A DNA stretch of 64,000 nt from an uncultured Bariatricus sp. (GTDB lineage Bacteria > Bacillota > Clostridia > Lachnospirales > Lachnospiraceae): contig CAKRFP010000004.1 in the NCBI GenBank assembly GCA_934320645.1, positions 1-64,000 of the forward strand, given 5' to 3'. A program made the position numbers and the translations under genes. The first letter of the stretch is position 1. The number at the start of each line of letters is the position of its first letter. Below the pieces are notes generated by a model. The model was not told the DNA's origin. It was given only the letters and a program-made list of their open reading frames with translations, and did not search any database. Of the stretch, positions 1 to 8,817 are shown in pieces.

Positions 1-1
1 A

Positions 2-67
2 GAGGTGATGAAAGCGAACCACCTTACTGTAGAGCAGATTGTGGAAGATGTGGAGAAGCTGATTTAA
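2..67 (+). CDS. C-terminal end of an unidentified protein (partial)
   Basis: An open frame enters from the left edge and stops at TAA 65-67; its last residues read EVMKANHLTVEQIVEDVEKLI without a break. It is followed at once by a strong rho-independent terminator, as expected for the real end of a gene. Too little is visible to assign a family, and the internal ATG at position 8 is probably not the start. Confidence 0.55.
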   Translation, partial: EVMKANHLTVEQIVEDVEKLI

Positions 68-88
68 TTAGCAGACAAATGAGAGAAG

Positions 89-119
89 ACTCCGGCGTGG
101 GAATGCGCCGGAGTTTTTT
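89..119 (+). terminator. Rho-independent terminator
   Basis: A perfect 9-bp stem (ACTCCGGCG / CGCCGGAGT) with an 8-nt loop is followed by a run of T. It sits 21 bases after the stop of the partial gene at the left edge. Confidence 0.9.
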
Positions 120-151
120 CGACCTACTAAAGATTGGAAAATGTGTTTGAT

Positions 152-207
152 TTATAAAAGGCAGCAGCGTTAGTTTCACTCTGAGACCAACACTGCTGCT
201 TTTCATC
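152..207 (-). terminator. Rho-independent terminator of the isomerase gene
   Basis: Read on the minus strand, AGCAGCAGTGTT pairs with AACGCTGCTGCCT (with G-U pairs) and is followed by TTTTATAAA. It lies just past the TAA of the minus-strand isomerase gene and converges with the terminator at 89-119. Confidence 0.7.
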
Positions 208-213
208 AACATT

Positions 214-951
214 TTATGCCATATATTTCTTCTTTAACTCTTCAACCTTCGCAGTATAAGCTTCCTGCTGCTTCTTCTGCATGATTTCGCTCTTGATCTG
301 TTCTTTTACATCATCAAGCTTCGCATCTTCGGCATCTTTCTTATCTTCCACTTTGATCAGGTGGTATCCGAACTGTGTCTTAACCGGTCCAACCACGTGT
401 CCGATCTCTGCTGCAAATGCGGCGTCTTCAAATTCTTTGACCATCTGGCCTTTTCCGAATTCACCAAGGTCTCCACCATTTGCTCCTGATGGGCAGGTGG
501 AAGATTCTTTTGCAACATCCTCAAATGCTTTTCCGCCGCTTACGATGGATTCAAGCAGTTCGTTACATTTGTCTTCGGAATCAACCAGGATGTGTTTTGC
601 ACGGACTGATGCGCCTTTTGCAAATCTTGCTTTGTTCGCTTCAAAGTATTCGCTGATCTCTTCATCTGAGATTGTGATTCCTTCAAAAATCTTACCGATT
701 GCCATCTGTGCAAGGATATCTTTTCTTGCATTTTCCAGAATTGCTTTGAATTTCTCTGTCTCATCTAATTTTTCTTCTTCTCCATATTTTGCAAGTGCAT
801 ACACTGCGATCAGCTGATCGACACACTGTTTGCGGAAATCCGGATGGGATGCGTATGCCTGCTGTTCTCTTGGGAGGCTTGCGATAAATGCATCCACCTC
901 TGATGATGTAATTTCATGTCCGCAGATTACTGCTTCAACTGTTTTTGCCAT
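214..951 (-). CDS. Parvulin-type peptidyl-prolyl cis-trans isomerase (foldase), cytoplasmic form
   Basis: The protein has 245 residues. Residues about 115-205 form a parvulin rotamase domain: it opens with VRAKHILV, has the central Gly-rich segment SGANGGDLGEFGKGQM, and closes with TQFGYHLIKVED. The N-terminal part is helical and SurA/PrsA-like, and the C-terminus is a charged helix. Unlike PrsA it has no signal peptide or lipobox, so it should act in the cytoplasm. It probably speeds cis/trans isomerisation of prolyl bonds and serves as a general chaperone. The ATG is preceded by AAAGGAGT at good spacing. It is a single-gene unit with its own terminator. The family is clear; the client proteins are unknown. 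Confidence 0.9.
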   Translation of the reverse strand: MAKTVEAVICGHEITSSEVDAFIASLPREQQAYASHPDFRKQCVDQLIAVYALAKYGEEEKLDETEKFKAILENARKDILAQMAIGKIFEGITISDEEISEYFEANKARFAKGASVRAKHILVDSEDKCNELLESIVSGGKAFEDVAKESSTCPSGANGGDLGEFGKGQMVKEFEDAAFAAEIGHVVGPVKTQFGYHLIKVEDKKDAEDAKLDDVKEQIKSEIMQKKQQEAYTAKVEELKKKYMA

Positions 952-1052
952 AATTCTTTTGTACTCCTTTTTTCTCGTAGTGTTTCAATTGTACCATTTC
1001 ATGCGGTATTGGTCAAAGTGTAAATGATTTTACTTTCTTCCGTCAATCTATA

Positions 1053-2327
1053 TTATTTTAATGCTAGCATAACTGATGCACAGAAGTACCCGGATTCCAT
1101 GGAAGTATCGAAAATCCCATTATATTTCTGGACAATCTGACGGATGGTCTGTAAGCCGAAACCATGATAGACAGAATCTGACTTGATTGTCTTCAGTGTC
1201 GGGTTATGAACCAGTATATCTTCAGAAGATTTATTTTTTATCTGGACAGAGAAATATTTTTTCGCAATACCGATTGAGATATGGATATCACCCTGTTTTT
1301 CTTTTTTACTGGCTTCAATCGCGTTATCGATCAGGTTCAGGAGCATGGCACACAGATCCTGCTCCTGGATATTAAGAGTTTCAGGCAGAAGTACGTTTGT
1401 CATAACATGGATTCCGGCATTCCGTGCTTCATTGACTTTCTGAGTGAGAATATAATCGACAAGCCGGTTTCCAGTGTGAAATTCTTCCATTAGTTCAAAT
1501 TTATGTTCAATTTCCTGATTTAAAAAATGTTCCAGATCATCATATTTCTTTTCTTTTACAAGTGACTGAAGATAAAAGTAGTTGTTTTTTAATTCATGCC
1601 GTTCTTTTCTGACCTGATGGATCATGGAAGAAGACTGGCGGAGATAATCAGTCTGCAATTCAAATTTCTGCTTTAAGAAAGAAGACTCCATCAATTCTTC
1701 GTAATTATGGATGATCAGATAAGAAAGATAATAAGTGAGTAGAAGAGCGAAGCTAAGTGCGAGGTAGGGAATCAGTGCATCGGAATTTCTGCTTCTTGCA
1801 TAAGTTTGTGAAAACCATTCGGAACATACGATGAGAAAGAATGGAGCGATAAAAAAGGTGATCCAGTACTGCAATGGGAGCTTTGTTTTGGAGTTGATTT
1901 TATGCTTCTGGAAAAAAATACTGAAAAGAAAAAAACATAAAAACAGGAAAAAGACAAGCAAAAATTGGTAAGTTTTTGATTCCGGATTTCCATTTACAAT
2001 ATTCAGGATACAGGAAAGTGCACTTTTGCTTAATATGACTTCATACATCAGATAGGCTACCATTGCAGAAGCTACAAGAAACTGACTACGGAGAAAGAGA
2101 AAGCTGTACAGAAGTGCACAAAATGTTGTAAAAATAAGATAAAAATAGTAGCTGCTGTACACGATTTCGATCGGTTTGAAAATCAGTCCGAAAAGGAGCG
2201 TAGAAACAAAAAGTGTGAGATAGCGTTTCTTTTTTTTCATTTCTTCTGAATAGGTACAGGAAACGGTTGCAATGATAAAAAAGTAAGTAACAATTCCTTC
2301 AGATCCGATAAATAACTTATATAGCAT
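1053..2327 (-). CDS. AgrC-like GHKL sensor histidine kinase
   Basis: The 424-residue protein has about six hydrophobic segments in residues 5-205, then a coiled helix with the phospho-acceptor in RKERHELKNN (His about 244). A GHKL ATPase domain follows, with an N-box around LLNLIDNAIEAS (residues 329-340) and a G-box HGFGLQ (about 388-392). This is the architecture of AgrC/ComD/VirS-type peptide-sensing kinases. The start chosen is the ATG at 2327, which has GGAGG five bases upstream inside the regulator gene; the frame stays open further upstream but that extension overlaps the regulator. Its start overlaps the end of the response-regulator gene by 11 nt, so the two are co-translated. No AgrB/AgrD-like peptide gene is visible nearby, so the ligand is unknown. 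Confidence 0.88.
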   Translation of the reverse strand: MLYKLFIGSEGIVTYFFIIATVSCTYSEEMKKKKRYLTLFVSTLLFGLIFKPIEIVYSSYYFYLIFTTFCALLYSFLFLRSQFLVASAMVAYLMYEVILSKSALSCILNIVNGNPESKTYQFLLVFFLFLCFFLFSIFFQKHKINSKTKLPLQYWITFFIAPFFLIVCSEWFSQTYARSRNSDALIPYLALSFALLLTYYLSYLIIHNYEELMESSFLKQKFELQTDYLRQSSSMIHQVRKERHELKNNYFYLQSLVKEKKYDDLEHFLNQEIEHKFELMEEFHTGNRLVDYILTQKVNEARNAGIHVMTNVLLPETLNIQEQDLCAMLLNLIDNAIEASKKEKQGDIHISIGIAKKYFSVQIKNKSSEDILVHNPTLKTIKSDSVYHGFGLQTIRQIVQKYNGIFDTSMESGYFCASVMLALK

Positions 2328-3057
2328 GAGAACCTCCATTGATGTATTGCATAAACTGCTGTTTGACCTCGGAAACACGGTTGCGGCTCAGAGGAATCCG
2401 TTCGCCATTGTCTAAAAGTACAGCATCTTTTTCAATAACAGAAATATATTTGCAGTTTACAAGAAAACTCTGGTGTGGTTTCAGAAATCCATGAGGAGTG
2501 AGCTGGTCTTCAAAATTCATGAAGCGGTATTGCAGGTTTGTTGAGCCGTGTTCTGTGACGACCTGACATCTTTTTGCAAGTGCTTCTACATACAGGATCT
2601 GGTTGATATTCCAGGTATAGATCGTGCTGGAATGCAACTCCTGAACAGAGATCTGAATCCCCTCTCTGACAGCAAGCTCTTTTTCAATTGCAAGAACCAG
2701 CTGGTCCAGTTCTTTCAGAAAATGATTTTTCCGGATAAAACGGAAGGGCTGGACTTCAAAGGTCTGAAATACAAGTTCTTCTTTATTGGAAATGAAAATG
2801 ACAAGACTGTCCGGATGGCTGTGGCGGATCCTGCGGCACAGTTCGATTCCGTTGAGTCCGGGCATCTCAATATCAAAAAATAAAAGATCATAATGCTGTT
2901 CATTCTGCGAAAGCTTTTCCAGAACCTTTTTGCTGTTCTGATAGGTTTCGAAATGGACAGGAAGTTTGTTTTTCTGAAAAGCGCCTTCAAGTTCCCGGCA
3001 GATAAACTGTAATTCTGAAAGCTGGTCCTCACAGACCAGTGCCTGATATGTTCGCAT
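2317..3057 (-). CDS. LytTR-family response regulator
   Basis: The 246-residue protein has an N-terminal receiver domain with the acidic pocket CED and the phospho-acceptor Asp about 62 in LLFFDIEMPG, and a C-terminal LytTR DNA-binding domain (about residues 138-240) with GFLKPHQSFLVN and IPLSRNR, both typical of AgrA/VirR. I chose the ATG at 3057 because GGGAG lies eight bases upstream; an ATG at 3072 in frame has no ribosome binding site. It is the first gene of a two-gene operon with the kinase. It is transcribed divergently from the GH3 glycosidase operon, and phased repeats in the shared intergenic region are candidate binding sites, so that operon is the likely target. Confidence 0.9.
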   Translation of the reverse strand: MRTYQALVCEDQLSELQFICRELEGAFQKNKLPVHFETYQNSKKVLEKLSQNEQHYDLLFFDIEMPGLNGIELCRRIRHSHPDSLVIFISNKEELVFQTFEVQPFRFIRKNHFLKELDQLVLAIEKELAVREGIQISVQELHSSTIYTWNINQILYVEALAKRCQVVTEHGSTNLQYRFMNFEDQLTPHGFLKPHQSFLVNCKYISVIEKDAVLLDNGERIPLSRNRVSEVKQQFMQYINGGSHAI

Positions 3058-3099
3058 AAAATAATCTCCCATTGATAGAAAATCTAAAAAACTAAATAC

Positions 3100-3128
3100 A
3101 GTATAACGAAAAAGAACGGAAAATTCAA
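3100..3128 (-). promoter_or_regulatory. Sigma-A promoter of the two-component operon
   Basis: On the minus strand, TTGAAT (3128-3123) and TATACT (3105-3100) are separated by exactly 17 bp, about 40 bp upstream of the regulator ATG. Confidence 0.6.
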
Positions 3129-3160
3129 TTTGAAACTATACAGATTGAACAGAAAGCGAC

Positions 3161-3210
3161 ATTTCGTTCCACAAATATGCATCTCGTTCCAGAAAGATAG
3201 CTTTTCGTAA
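3161..3210. promoter_or_regulatory. Phased direct repeats, candidate LytTR operator
   Basis: The octamer TCGTTCCA occurs at 3164-3171 and again at 3184-3191, 20 bp apart, and a weaker third copy (TTCGTAA) follows at about 3204-3210. LytTR regulators bind pairs of short direct repeats on one face of the helix, spaced about two turns apart. The array lies between the regulator promoter and the GH3 start, and a weak -10-like TGTGATAAAG follows at 3216-3225. The binding assignment is inference; the repeats do not fit the AgrA consensus exactly. Confidence 0.5.
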
Positions 3211-3295
3211 AGTCGTGTGATAAAGTGCAGTTATCGGAAATCTGCAGATAAAAACCGAGAAGGAAAGAGTTTTAAAAAGCGGAAAGGAGCTTATT

Positions 3296-6200
3296 GTGGA
3301 AAAGGAAGAAAAGAATGAAAATAAAGGGAAAAAGCCACTGATCATTGTTGCGATCATTGCAGTTATTGCAGTCATTGCGTTCCTGATCTATAGGAAGGTT
3401 TATGATATGCTGTTCGGAGGAGCAGTAGCGGTATCAATTGAAGATGTGTACAGTACGATTAATGCATGTAAAGTGCCTATTATCTGCATTGTCGTTGGAA
3501 TTATTGCTGCAATCGTTGTAGCAGTTCTGGCAGGGAAAAAAGAAGCTGCACTTCGGAAAATGATCAGATGGCAGTCACTGATGGCAGGCATTCTGGTTGT
3601 TGTAGTTGCGGTAAACGTGATCTGCCTGAATATTGAGTATTCCCTGATCAATAAAGTGATGACGGGTTCAAAAGGATTAAGCGAGGAAACTTCAGAGGAG
3701 TCAAAAAAACTGGTTGAAGAGATTGCAGACGAAGGAGTTGTCCTTCTGAAAAATGAGAATGATTCGCTCCCGATCAGTACCGATACAAAGCTGAATATTT
3801 TCGGATGGGGAAGTACACAGCCAATCTACGGTGGAACCGGATCTGGTAGTGTATCGGAAGAGACAGCAGTTTCTCTGATCCAGGGAATCGAAAATGCAGG
3901 ATTTGAGACAAACAAGGAACTGACTAAGTTCTACACAGATTATCGTTCAGACAGACCGGAAATCGGTATGGGAGGTGTTGACTGGACAAGCGTACAGCCA
4001 ACGATCAAAGATTATAATGACGCAGGAATCTTTGAACAGGCAAAAGAGTATTCCGATACAGCAGTAGTCGTTCTTACCCGTTCCGGTGGAGAAGGTCCAG
4101 ACCTTCCGGAAAAGATGTCTACAGACAATACATACAATAAAACACAGATGGGCGGAGACGTTGTATATACAACACAGGAAGAAGATGGCGGATCAGATGT
4201 ATCTTATCTTGAACTGACATCAAGAGAAAGAGATATGCTGGAAGAAGTCAATAAAGATTTCTCCAACGTAATTGTAATTGTTAATTCCGCAAATGCAATG
4301 GAACTTGGATTCCTGGATGAATATGAGAACATCAATGCAGCACTCTGGATCGCAGGTGCAGGGGAGACCGGATTTAATGCACTTGGATCAATCTTAAGTG
4401 GAGAAGTGAATCCGTCAGGAAGACTGGTTGACACTTATGTATATGATCTGACAAAGACACCAACTTATAATAACTTTGGAAACTTCCAGTATACCAATTC
4501 ATCTGATGTAACAGAATCTGATGAATCGACAGCGGCATTTGTAAATTATGTAGAAGGAATCTATGTAGGATACAAATTCTATGAAACGGCAGCGGTAGAA
4601 GGTCTGATTGATTATGACTCAACTGTACAGTTCCCGTTTGGATATGGACTTTCTTATACAACATTTGAAAAGAAGATTACAGATTTTAAAGCAGATGGAA
4701 AAACGGTTACCATGCAGGTAGAAGTGAAAAATACCGGTGATACAGCAGGAAAAGATGTTGTAGAAGTTTACTATACTCCACCGTATTATAATGGAGGAAT
4801 TGAAAAAGCCAGCACAAACCTTGTAGAGTATGCAAAAACCGGTATGATCAAACCAGGTGAAAGTGAGACCGTAACCGTAACATTTGATTATGAAGACATG
4901 GCATCTTATGATGAAAAGACTAATGAAGCGTATGTTCTGGAACATGGTGATTATGAGATCACACTGAACAGTGATGCACATACAGTACTAGATTCTAAGA
5001 CAGTCACTGTAGAAGATGATGTTATCTATGATGAAGAGCATGACGGTGCACGTTCAGATGATGAAATTGTAGCAACCAATCAGTTTGAGGATGCAGAAGG
5101 TGATGTGGAATATTTAAGTAGAGCGGATGGATTTGCAAATTATGATGAAGTGACAGCTGCTCCGACAGATTTTGAAATGTCAGAGGAGGAACAAGCAAAT
5201 TACAGCTCAAAAGCAACATATAATGCAGCGGACTATGATGAGGCAGATGCAGAAATGCCGACAACAGGTGCTGATAACGGACTTACTATTCAGGATATGA
5301 CAGGTCTGGCATATGATGATGAAAAGTGGGATGATCTGTTAGACCAGATGACTGTAGAAGAAATGGAAACAATGGTAGAAAATGGTGGTTTCCAAATGGT
5401 AGGTGCTGATTCAATCAATAATCCGACTTCTACAGCCTGCGACGGACCGGCTGGAATTTCAAGTAACTTTAACTCAAGTATTTCAGGTACAGCCTTCCCT
5501 CCGGCTACACTGATCGCAGCAACCTGGAATCAGGAGCTTGCTTATGAAAGAGGACAGCAGGTTGGAAAAGAGTGTAATGAGCTTGGGGTTACCGGATGGT
5601 ATGGACCGGCAATGAATATTCACAGATCAGCGTTTGGCGGACGTGATTTTGAATATTATTCAGAAGATGCAACCATTTCTTACTATACTGGTGCAGGTGA
5701 AGTAAAAGGTGCAACAGAGCAGGGAGTTATCTGCTATATCAAACATTTTGCAATGAACGATCAGGAGACAAACCGTACAGCAGGTATCTGTACTTATGCA
5801 ACTGAGCAGGCAATTCGTGAAATTTATCTGAAAGGATTTGAAGGAGCAGTAAAAGAGGGAGGCTCTCTTGGTATAATGTCATCCTTCAACTCGATCGGAA
5901 CACAGTGGGCAGGAGCAAATGAGGCACTTCTGACGGAAGTTCTCAGAAATGAATGGGGATTCCACGGAGCGGTCATTACAGATGCCATGGATCCATTAGC
6001 TGATTTTTATATGGATCTGAACAGAGGTATCCGTACAGGACTGACACAGGGACTTTCCATGACTGGTGGAGAAGGTCTGATCACAGATACAGATGATGCA
6101 AATACAGTAATCGCACTCAGAAATGCAGCTCACGAAAACTTATATGCAGCAGCAAATTCCAATGCCATGAATCTTGAAACCGGTATGGGAACATGGGCTA

Positions 6201-6301
6201 AGATCTTTATTGGAGCGGACGTAGTAATCGGATTATTACTTATCGCAGGTGAAGTTTTGGTGATCCGAAATTACAAAAAGAGAAAAGCAGAAGCAAAATA
6301 A
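3296..6301 (+). CDS. Membrane-anchored GH3 beta-glycosidase with permuted domain order
   Basis: The protein has 1001 residues and a GTG start with AAAGGAGC about 7 bases upstream. Three hydrophobic segments (about 14-31, 61-80, 94-110) are followed by the GH3 C-terminal alpha/beta sandwich domain first (about 135-450, ending PFGYGLSYTTF), a fibronectin-III-like domain (about 465-560), an acidic linker, and only then the GH3 TIM-barrel domain (about 665-950). A last membrane segment lies at 966-990. The barrel carries KH at 816-817, GRDFEYYSED near 782, and the nucleophile motif VITDAMD with Asp 896. GH3 enzymes with this swapped order are known (for example some ruminococcal beta-glucosidases). 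The anchored, probably outward-facing form suggests hydrolysis of oligosaccharides or glycosides at the membrane. The substrate cannot be told from sequence. Confidence 0.85.
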   Translation: MEKEEKNENKGKKPLIIVAIIAVIAVIAFLIYRKVYDMLFGGAVAVSIEDVYSTINACKVPIICIVVGIIAAIVVAVLAGKKEAALRKMIRWQSLMAGILVVVVAVNVICLNIEYSLINKVMTGSKGLSEETSEESKKLVEEIADEGVVLLKNENDSLPISTDTKLNIFGWGSTQPIYGGTGSGSVSEETAVSLIQGIENAGFETNKELTKFYTDYRSDRPEIGMGGVDWTSVQPTIKDYNDAGIFEQAKEYSDTAVVVLTRSGGEGPDLPEKMSTDNTYNKTQMGGDVVYTTQEEDGGSDVSYLELTSRERDMLEEVNKDFSNVIVIVNSANAMELGFLDEYENINAALWIAGAGETGFNALGSILSGEVNPSGRLVDTYVYDLTKTPTYNNFGNFQYTNSSDVTESDESTAAFVNYVEGIYVGYKFYETAAVEGLIDYDSTVQFPFGYGLSYTTFEKKITDFKADGKTVTMQVEVKNTGDTAGKDVVEVYYTPPYYNGGIEKASTNLVEYAKTGMIKPGESETVTVTFDYEDMASYDEKTNEAYVLEHGDYEITLNSDAHTVLDSKTVTVEDDVIYDEEHDGARSDDEIVATNQFEDAEGDVEYLSRADGFANYDEVTAAPTDFEMSEEEQANYSSKATYNAADYDEADAEMPTTGADNGLTIQDMTGLAYDDEKWDDLLDQMTVEEMETMVENGGFQMVGADSINNPTSTACDGPAGISSNFNSSISGTAFPPATLIAATWNQELAYERGQQVGKECNELGVTGWYGPAMNIHRSAFGGRDFEYYSEDATISYYTGAGEVKGATEQGVICYIKHFAMNDQETNRTAGICTYATEQAIREIYLKGFEGAVKEGGSLGIMSSFNSIGTQWAGANEALLTEVLRNEWGFHGAVITDAMDPLADFYMDLNRGIRTGLTQGLSMTGGEGLITDTDDANTVIALRNAAHENLYAAANSNAMNLETGMGTWAKIFIGADVVIGLLLIAGEVLVIRNYKKRKAEAK

Positions 6302-6318
6302 ATAAGAAAATGTACAGA

Positions 6319-6344
6319 AAAGTGGAGTCACAGGATTCCACTTT
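6319..6344 (+). other. Hairpin between the two GH3 genes
   Basis: AAAGTGGA (6319-6326) and TCCACTTT (6337-6344) form a perfect 8-bp stem with a 10-nt loop. It is followed by CCTG rather than a T run, so it looks more like an mRNA processing or stability hairpin than a terminator. Confidence 0.45.
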
Positions 6345-6364
6345 CCTGTTATGGAGGAGGAATT

Positions 6365-8800
6365 ATGAAGCATCGGGAGATTGTAGATGAGATGACGTTG
6401 GAAGAGAAGGCTACTTTTTTAAGCGGGGCAAATGAGTGGCAGTCGAGAGAATTGAAAAGACTTCATATTCCGGCAATTGCATGTTCGGATGGACCTCATG
6501 GAATTCGAAGACAGGCAGGGGCAGGAGATCATCTTGGATTGAATGAGTCCCTTCCGGCTACCTGTTTTCCGACTGCGGCAACAATCGCAAACAGCTGGGA
6601 TGAAGAGCTGGGAAATGAAATCGGAGAAGCACTTGGCAAAGAGGCAGCTTCTCAGGAAGTAGATGTCCTTCTTGGCCCTGGTCTGAATATGAAGAGAAGT
6701 CCGCTCTGCGGAAGAAATTTTGAATATTTTTCAGAGGATCCTTATCTTGCGGGGAAAATGGCAGCAGCATATATTAGAGGCATTCAGAGCAGGGGAATTT
6801 ATGCCTGCCCGAAGCACTTTGCGGTCAACAGCCAGGAACTCAGAAGAATGGCAATGAATTCTGTGCTGGATGAAAGAACCTTACGAGAAATTTATCTTAC
6901 CGGATTTGAAATTGCAGTAAAAGAAGGAAAAGCAAAAGCAATCATGTCCAGTTATAATGAAGTGAATGGAACTTATGCAAATGAGAACAGGCATCTGCTT
7001 CAGGATATCCTCAGAAAAGACTGGGGATTTGACGGGATCGTGATTACAGACTGGGGAGCATCGAATGACCATGTCAAGGGAGTAGCGGCAGGTTCTAATC
7101 TGGAAATGCCGGTACCAGGATTTGATTCTGCAAGAGAAATTCTGAAAGCGGTAAAGGAAAAGCAGCTTACAATGGGAGAACTGGATCTGTGTGTAGATGA
7201 GCTTCTGGATGCAGTCCTCGATCTGACATCGAAAAGAGAAGACCGGAAAAAGAAGAAAATTTCCCAGAGCTTTTCGGAAACAGAGCACCATAAGCTTGCA
7301 AAGAAAGCAGCAATAAAAAGTGCAGTCCTGCTGAAAAATGAAGAACATATTCTTCCTCTGAAAAAGAAGACAAAGGTGGCACTGATCGGAGATTTTGCAA
7401 TGGAGCCGAGATATCAGGGAGCCGGATCTTCGGTTGTAAACGCTACATTTGTTGAAACGATGGACAAGGTTATTATGAACTATGATCTTCAGGTAGTCGG
7501 TATCAGCAGGGGTTATCGAAGAGACGGAAAAGAAGACAGTTCTCTGGAAAAAGTAACGCTGGAGCTTGCAAAGAATGCAGATGTCGTTTTGTACTGTTTT
7601 GGTCTGGATGAATTAAGTGAATCGGAAGGTCTGGACCGGACGCATATGCGGATTCCGCAGAATCAGGTAGCACTTCTGGAAGCCCTTGCAAGAGTCAATG
7701 AAAATATTGTGGGAATTCTAAGTGCAGGTTCTGCAATCGAGATGCCATGGCAGAGAAGCTGTAAAGCAATTTTGCATGGTTATCTTTACGGACAGGCAGG
7801 AGCGTCGGCGATGATGGAACTGCTGATGGGAAATGAAAATCCATCCGGAAGACTCAGTGAATCCTATCCGGTTAAATATGAGGATACCCCGGCTTACCGT
7901 TATTTTCCTGCAACAGAAAGAAATTCAGAATACCGTGAGGCTCTGTATATCGGGTATCGTTACTATGACAGCAGTAAGGTAAGAGTGCAGTATCCGTTTG
8001 GTTTCGGGCTTTCCTATACCGAATTTACCTATTCTGATTTAAAGATCAGCAAAAATGGCGTAAAAGTAACCGTACAGAACACCGGAAAGTATGATGGAGA
8101 AGAAGTTGTACAGCTGTATGTCGGACTTCCGGATGCGAGCGTATTCCGCCCTGAGAAAGAACTGAAAGGATTTAGAAAAGTATTTATCAAAGCAGGAGAA
8201 AGAAAAGAGATCGAGATTCCATTTGATGATAAGACATTCCGGTACTGGAATGTGAAGACGGACAGCTGGGAGATTGAAGCAGGAAATTATCAGATCATGA
8301 TCGGTGCAAGTGTCAGTGATATCCGGTTAGCAGGAACTCTGAAAGTTGAAGGAACCACGAAGCAGTATCCGTATGATCCGGAAAAAATGCCACATTATTA
8401 TACCGGAATTGTTCAGAATATCGAAGAGCAGGAGTTTGAAGAACTGCTTGGTTATCCGGTTCCATCCGGAAAATGGGCAGGGGAGCTTGGACTGAATGAT
8501 GCAATCTGTCAGATGTACTATGCAAAAAGCGGACTTGCCAGATTTATTTACCGTCGCCTGACTGCGATGAAAAAGAAGAGCGAAGCAGCCGGAAAACCGG
8601 ATCTGAATATTTTGTTTATCTATAATATGCCATTCCGCGCTTTGGCAAAGATGACAGCCGGTATGGTAAGCATGGAAATGGCAGAAGGTATGGTTATGGT
8701 GGTAAACGGTCATTTCTTCAAAGGAATGAAACGCATAATCGGAGGATTTTTCAGGAACAGAAAAGCAAATAACGAGTACAGAAAACTGCTTTTAAAATAA
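6365..8800 (+). CDS. GH3 family beta-glycosidase (beta-glucosidase-like), cytoplasmic
   Basis: The 811-residue protein has the normal order: TIM-barrel domain (about 1-260), alpha/beta sandwich (about 310-550, ending YPFGFGLSYTEF) and a fibronectin-III-like domain (about 560-650). A basic and partly hydrophobic C-terminal extension of about 150 residues follows. The barrel has CPKHF (Lys 150, His 151), GRNFEYFSEDP, and the nucleophile in VITDWGASND (Asp 229). There is no signal peptide, so it should cleave oligosaccharides or glycosides inside the cell. GGAGGAGG precedes the ATG. It follows the anchored GH3 gene by 63 bp and probably shares its promoter, suggesting one enzyme acts outside and one inside on related substrates. 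Exact sugar specificity is not readable. Confidence 0.9.
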   Translation: MKHREIVDEMTLEEKATFLSGANEWQSRELKRLHIPAIACSDGPHGIRRQAGAGDHLGLNESLPATCFPTAATIANSWDEELGNEIGEALGKEAASQEVDVLLGPGLNMKRSPLCGRNFEYFSEDPYLAGKMAAAYIRGIQSRGIYACPKHFAVNSQELRRMAMNSVLDERTLREIYLTGFEIAVKEGKAKAIMSSYNEVNGTYANENRHLLQDILRKDWGFDGIVITDWGASNDHVKGVAAGSNLEMPVPGFDSAREILKAVKEKQLTMGELDLCVDELLDAVLDLTSKREDRKKKKISQSFSETEHHKLAKKAAIKSAVLLKNEEHILPLKKKTKVALIGDFAMEPRYQGAGSSVVNATFVETMDKVIMNYDLQVVGISRGYRRDGKEDSSLEKVTLELAKNADVVLYCFGLDELSESEGLDRTHMRIPQNQVALLEALARVNENIVGILSAGSAIEMPWQRSCKAILHGYLYGQAGASAMMELLMGNENPSGRLSESYPVKYEDTPAYRYFPATERNSEYREALYIGYRYYDSSKVRVQYPFGFGLSYTEFTYSDLKISKNGVKVTVQNTGKYDGEEVVQLYVGLPDASVFRPEKELKGFRKVFIKAGERKEIEIPFDDKTFRYWNVKTDSWEIEAGNYQIMIGASVSDIRLAGTLKVEGTTKQYPYDPEKMPHYYTGIVQNIEEQEFEELLGYPVPSGKWAGELGLNDAICQMYYAKSGLARFIYRRLTAMKKKSEAAGKPDLNILFIYNMPFRALAKMTAGMVSMEMAEGMVMVVNGHFFKGMKRIIGGFFRNRKANNEYRKLLLK

Positions 8801-8817
8801 AAAATGAGGATGGGTAT

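Noticed and set aside
24..212. Minus-strand frame of 62 codons at the left edge
   Set aside because: It runs through two terminator hairpins and has no family-like sequence.
1000..3100. Agr-like peptide signal gene (AgrB/AgrD) for the AgrC-like kinase
   Set aside because: No small peptide frame or AgrB-like membrane protease lies beside the kinase; the flanks are an isomerase and a glycosidase.
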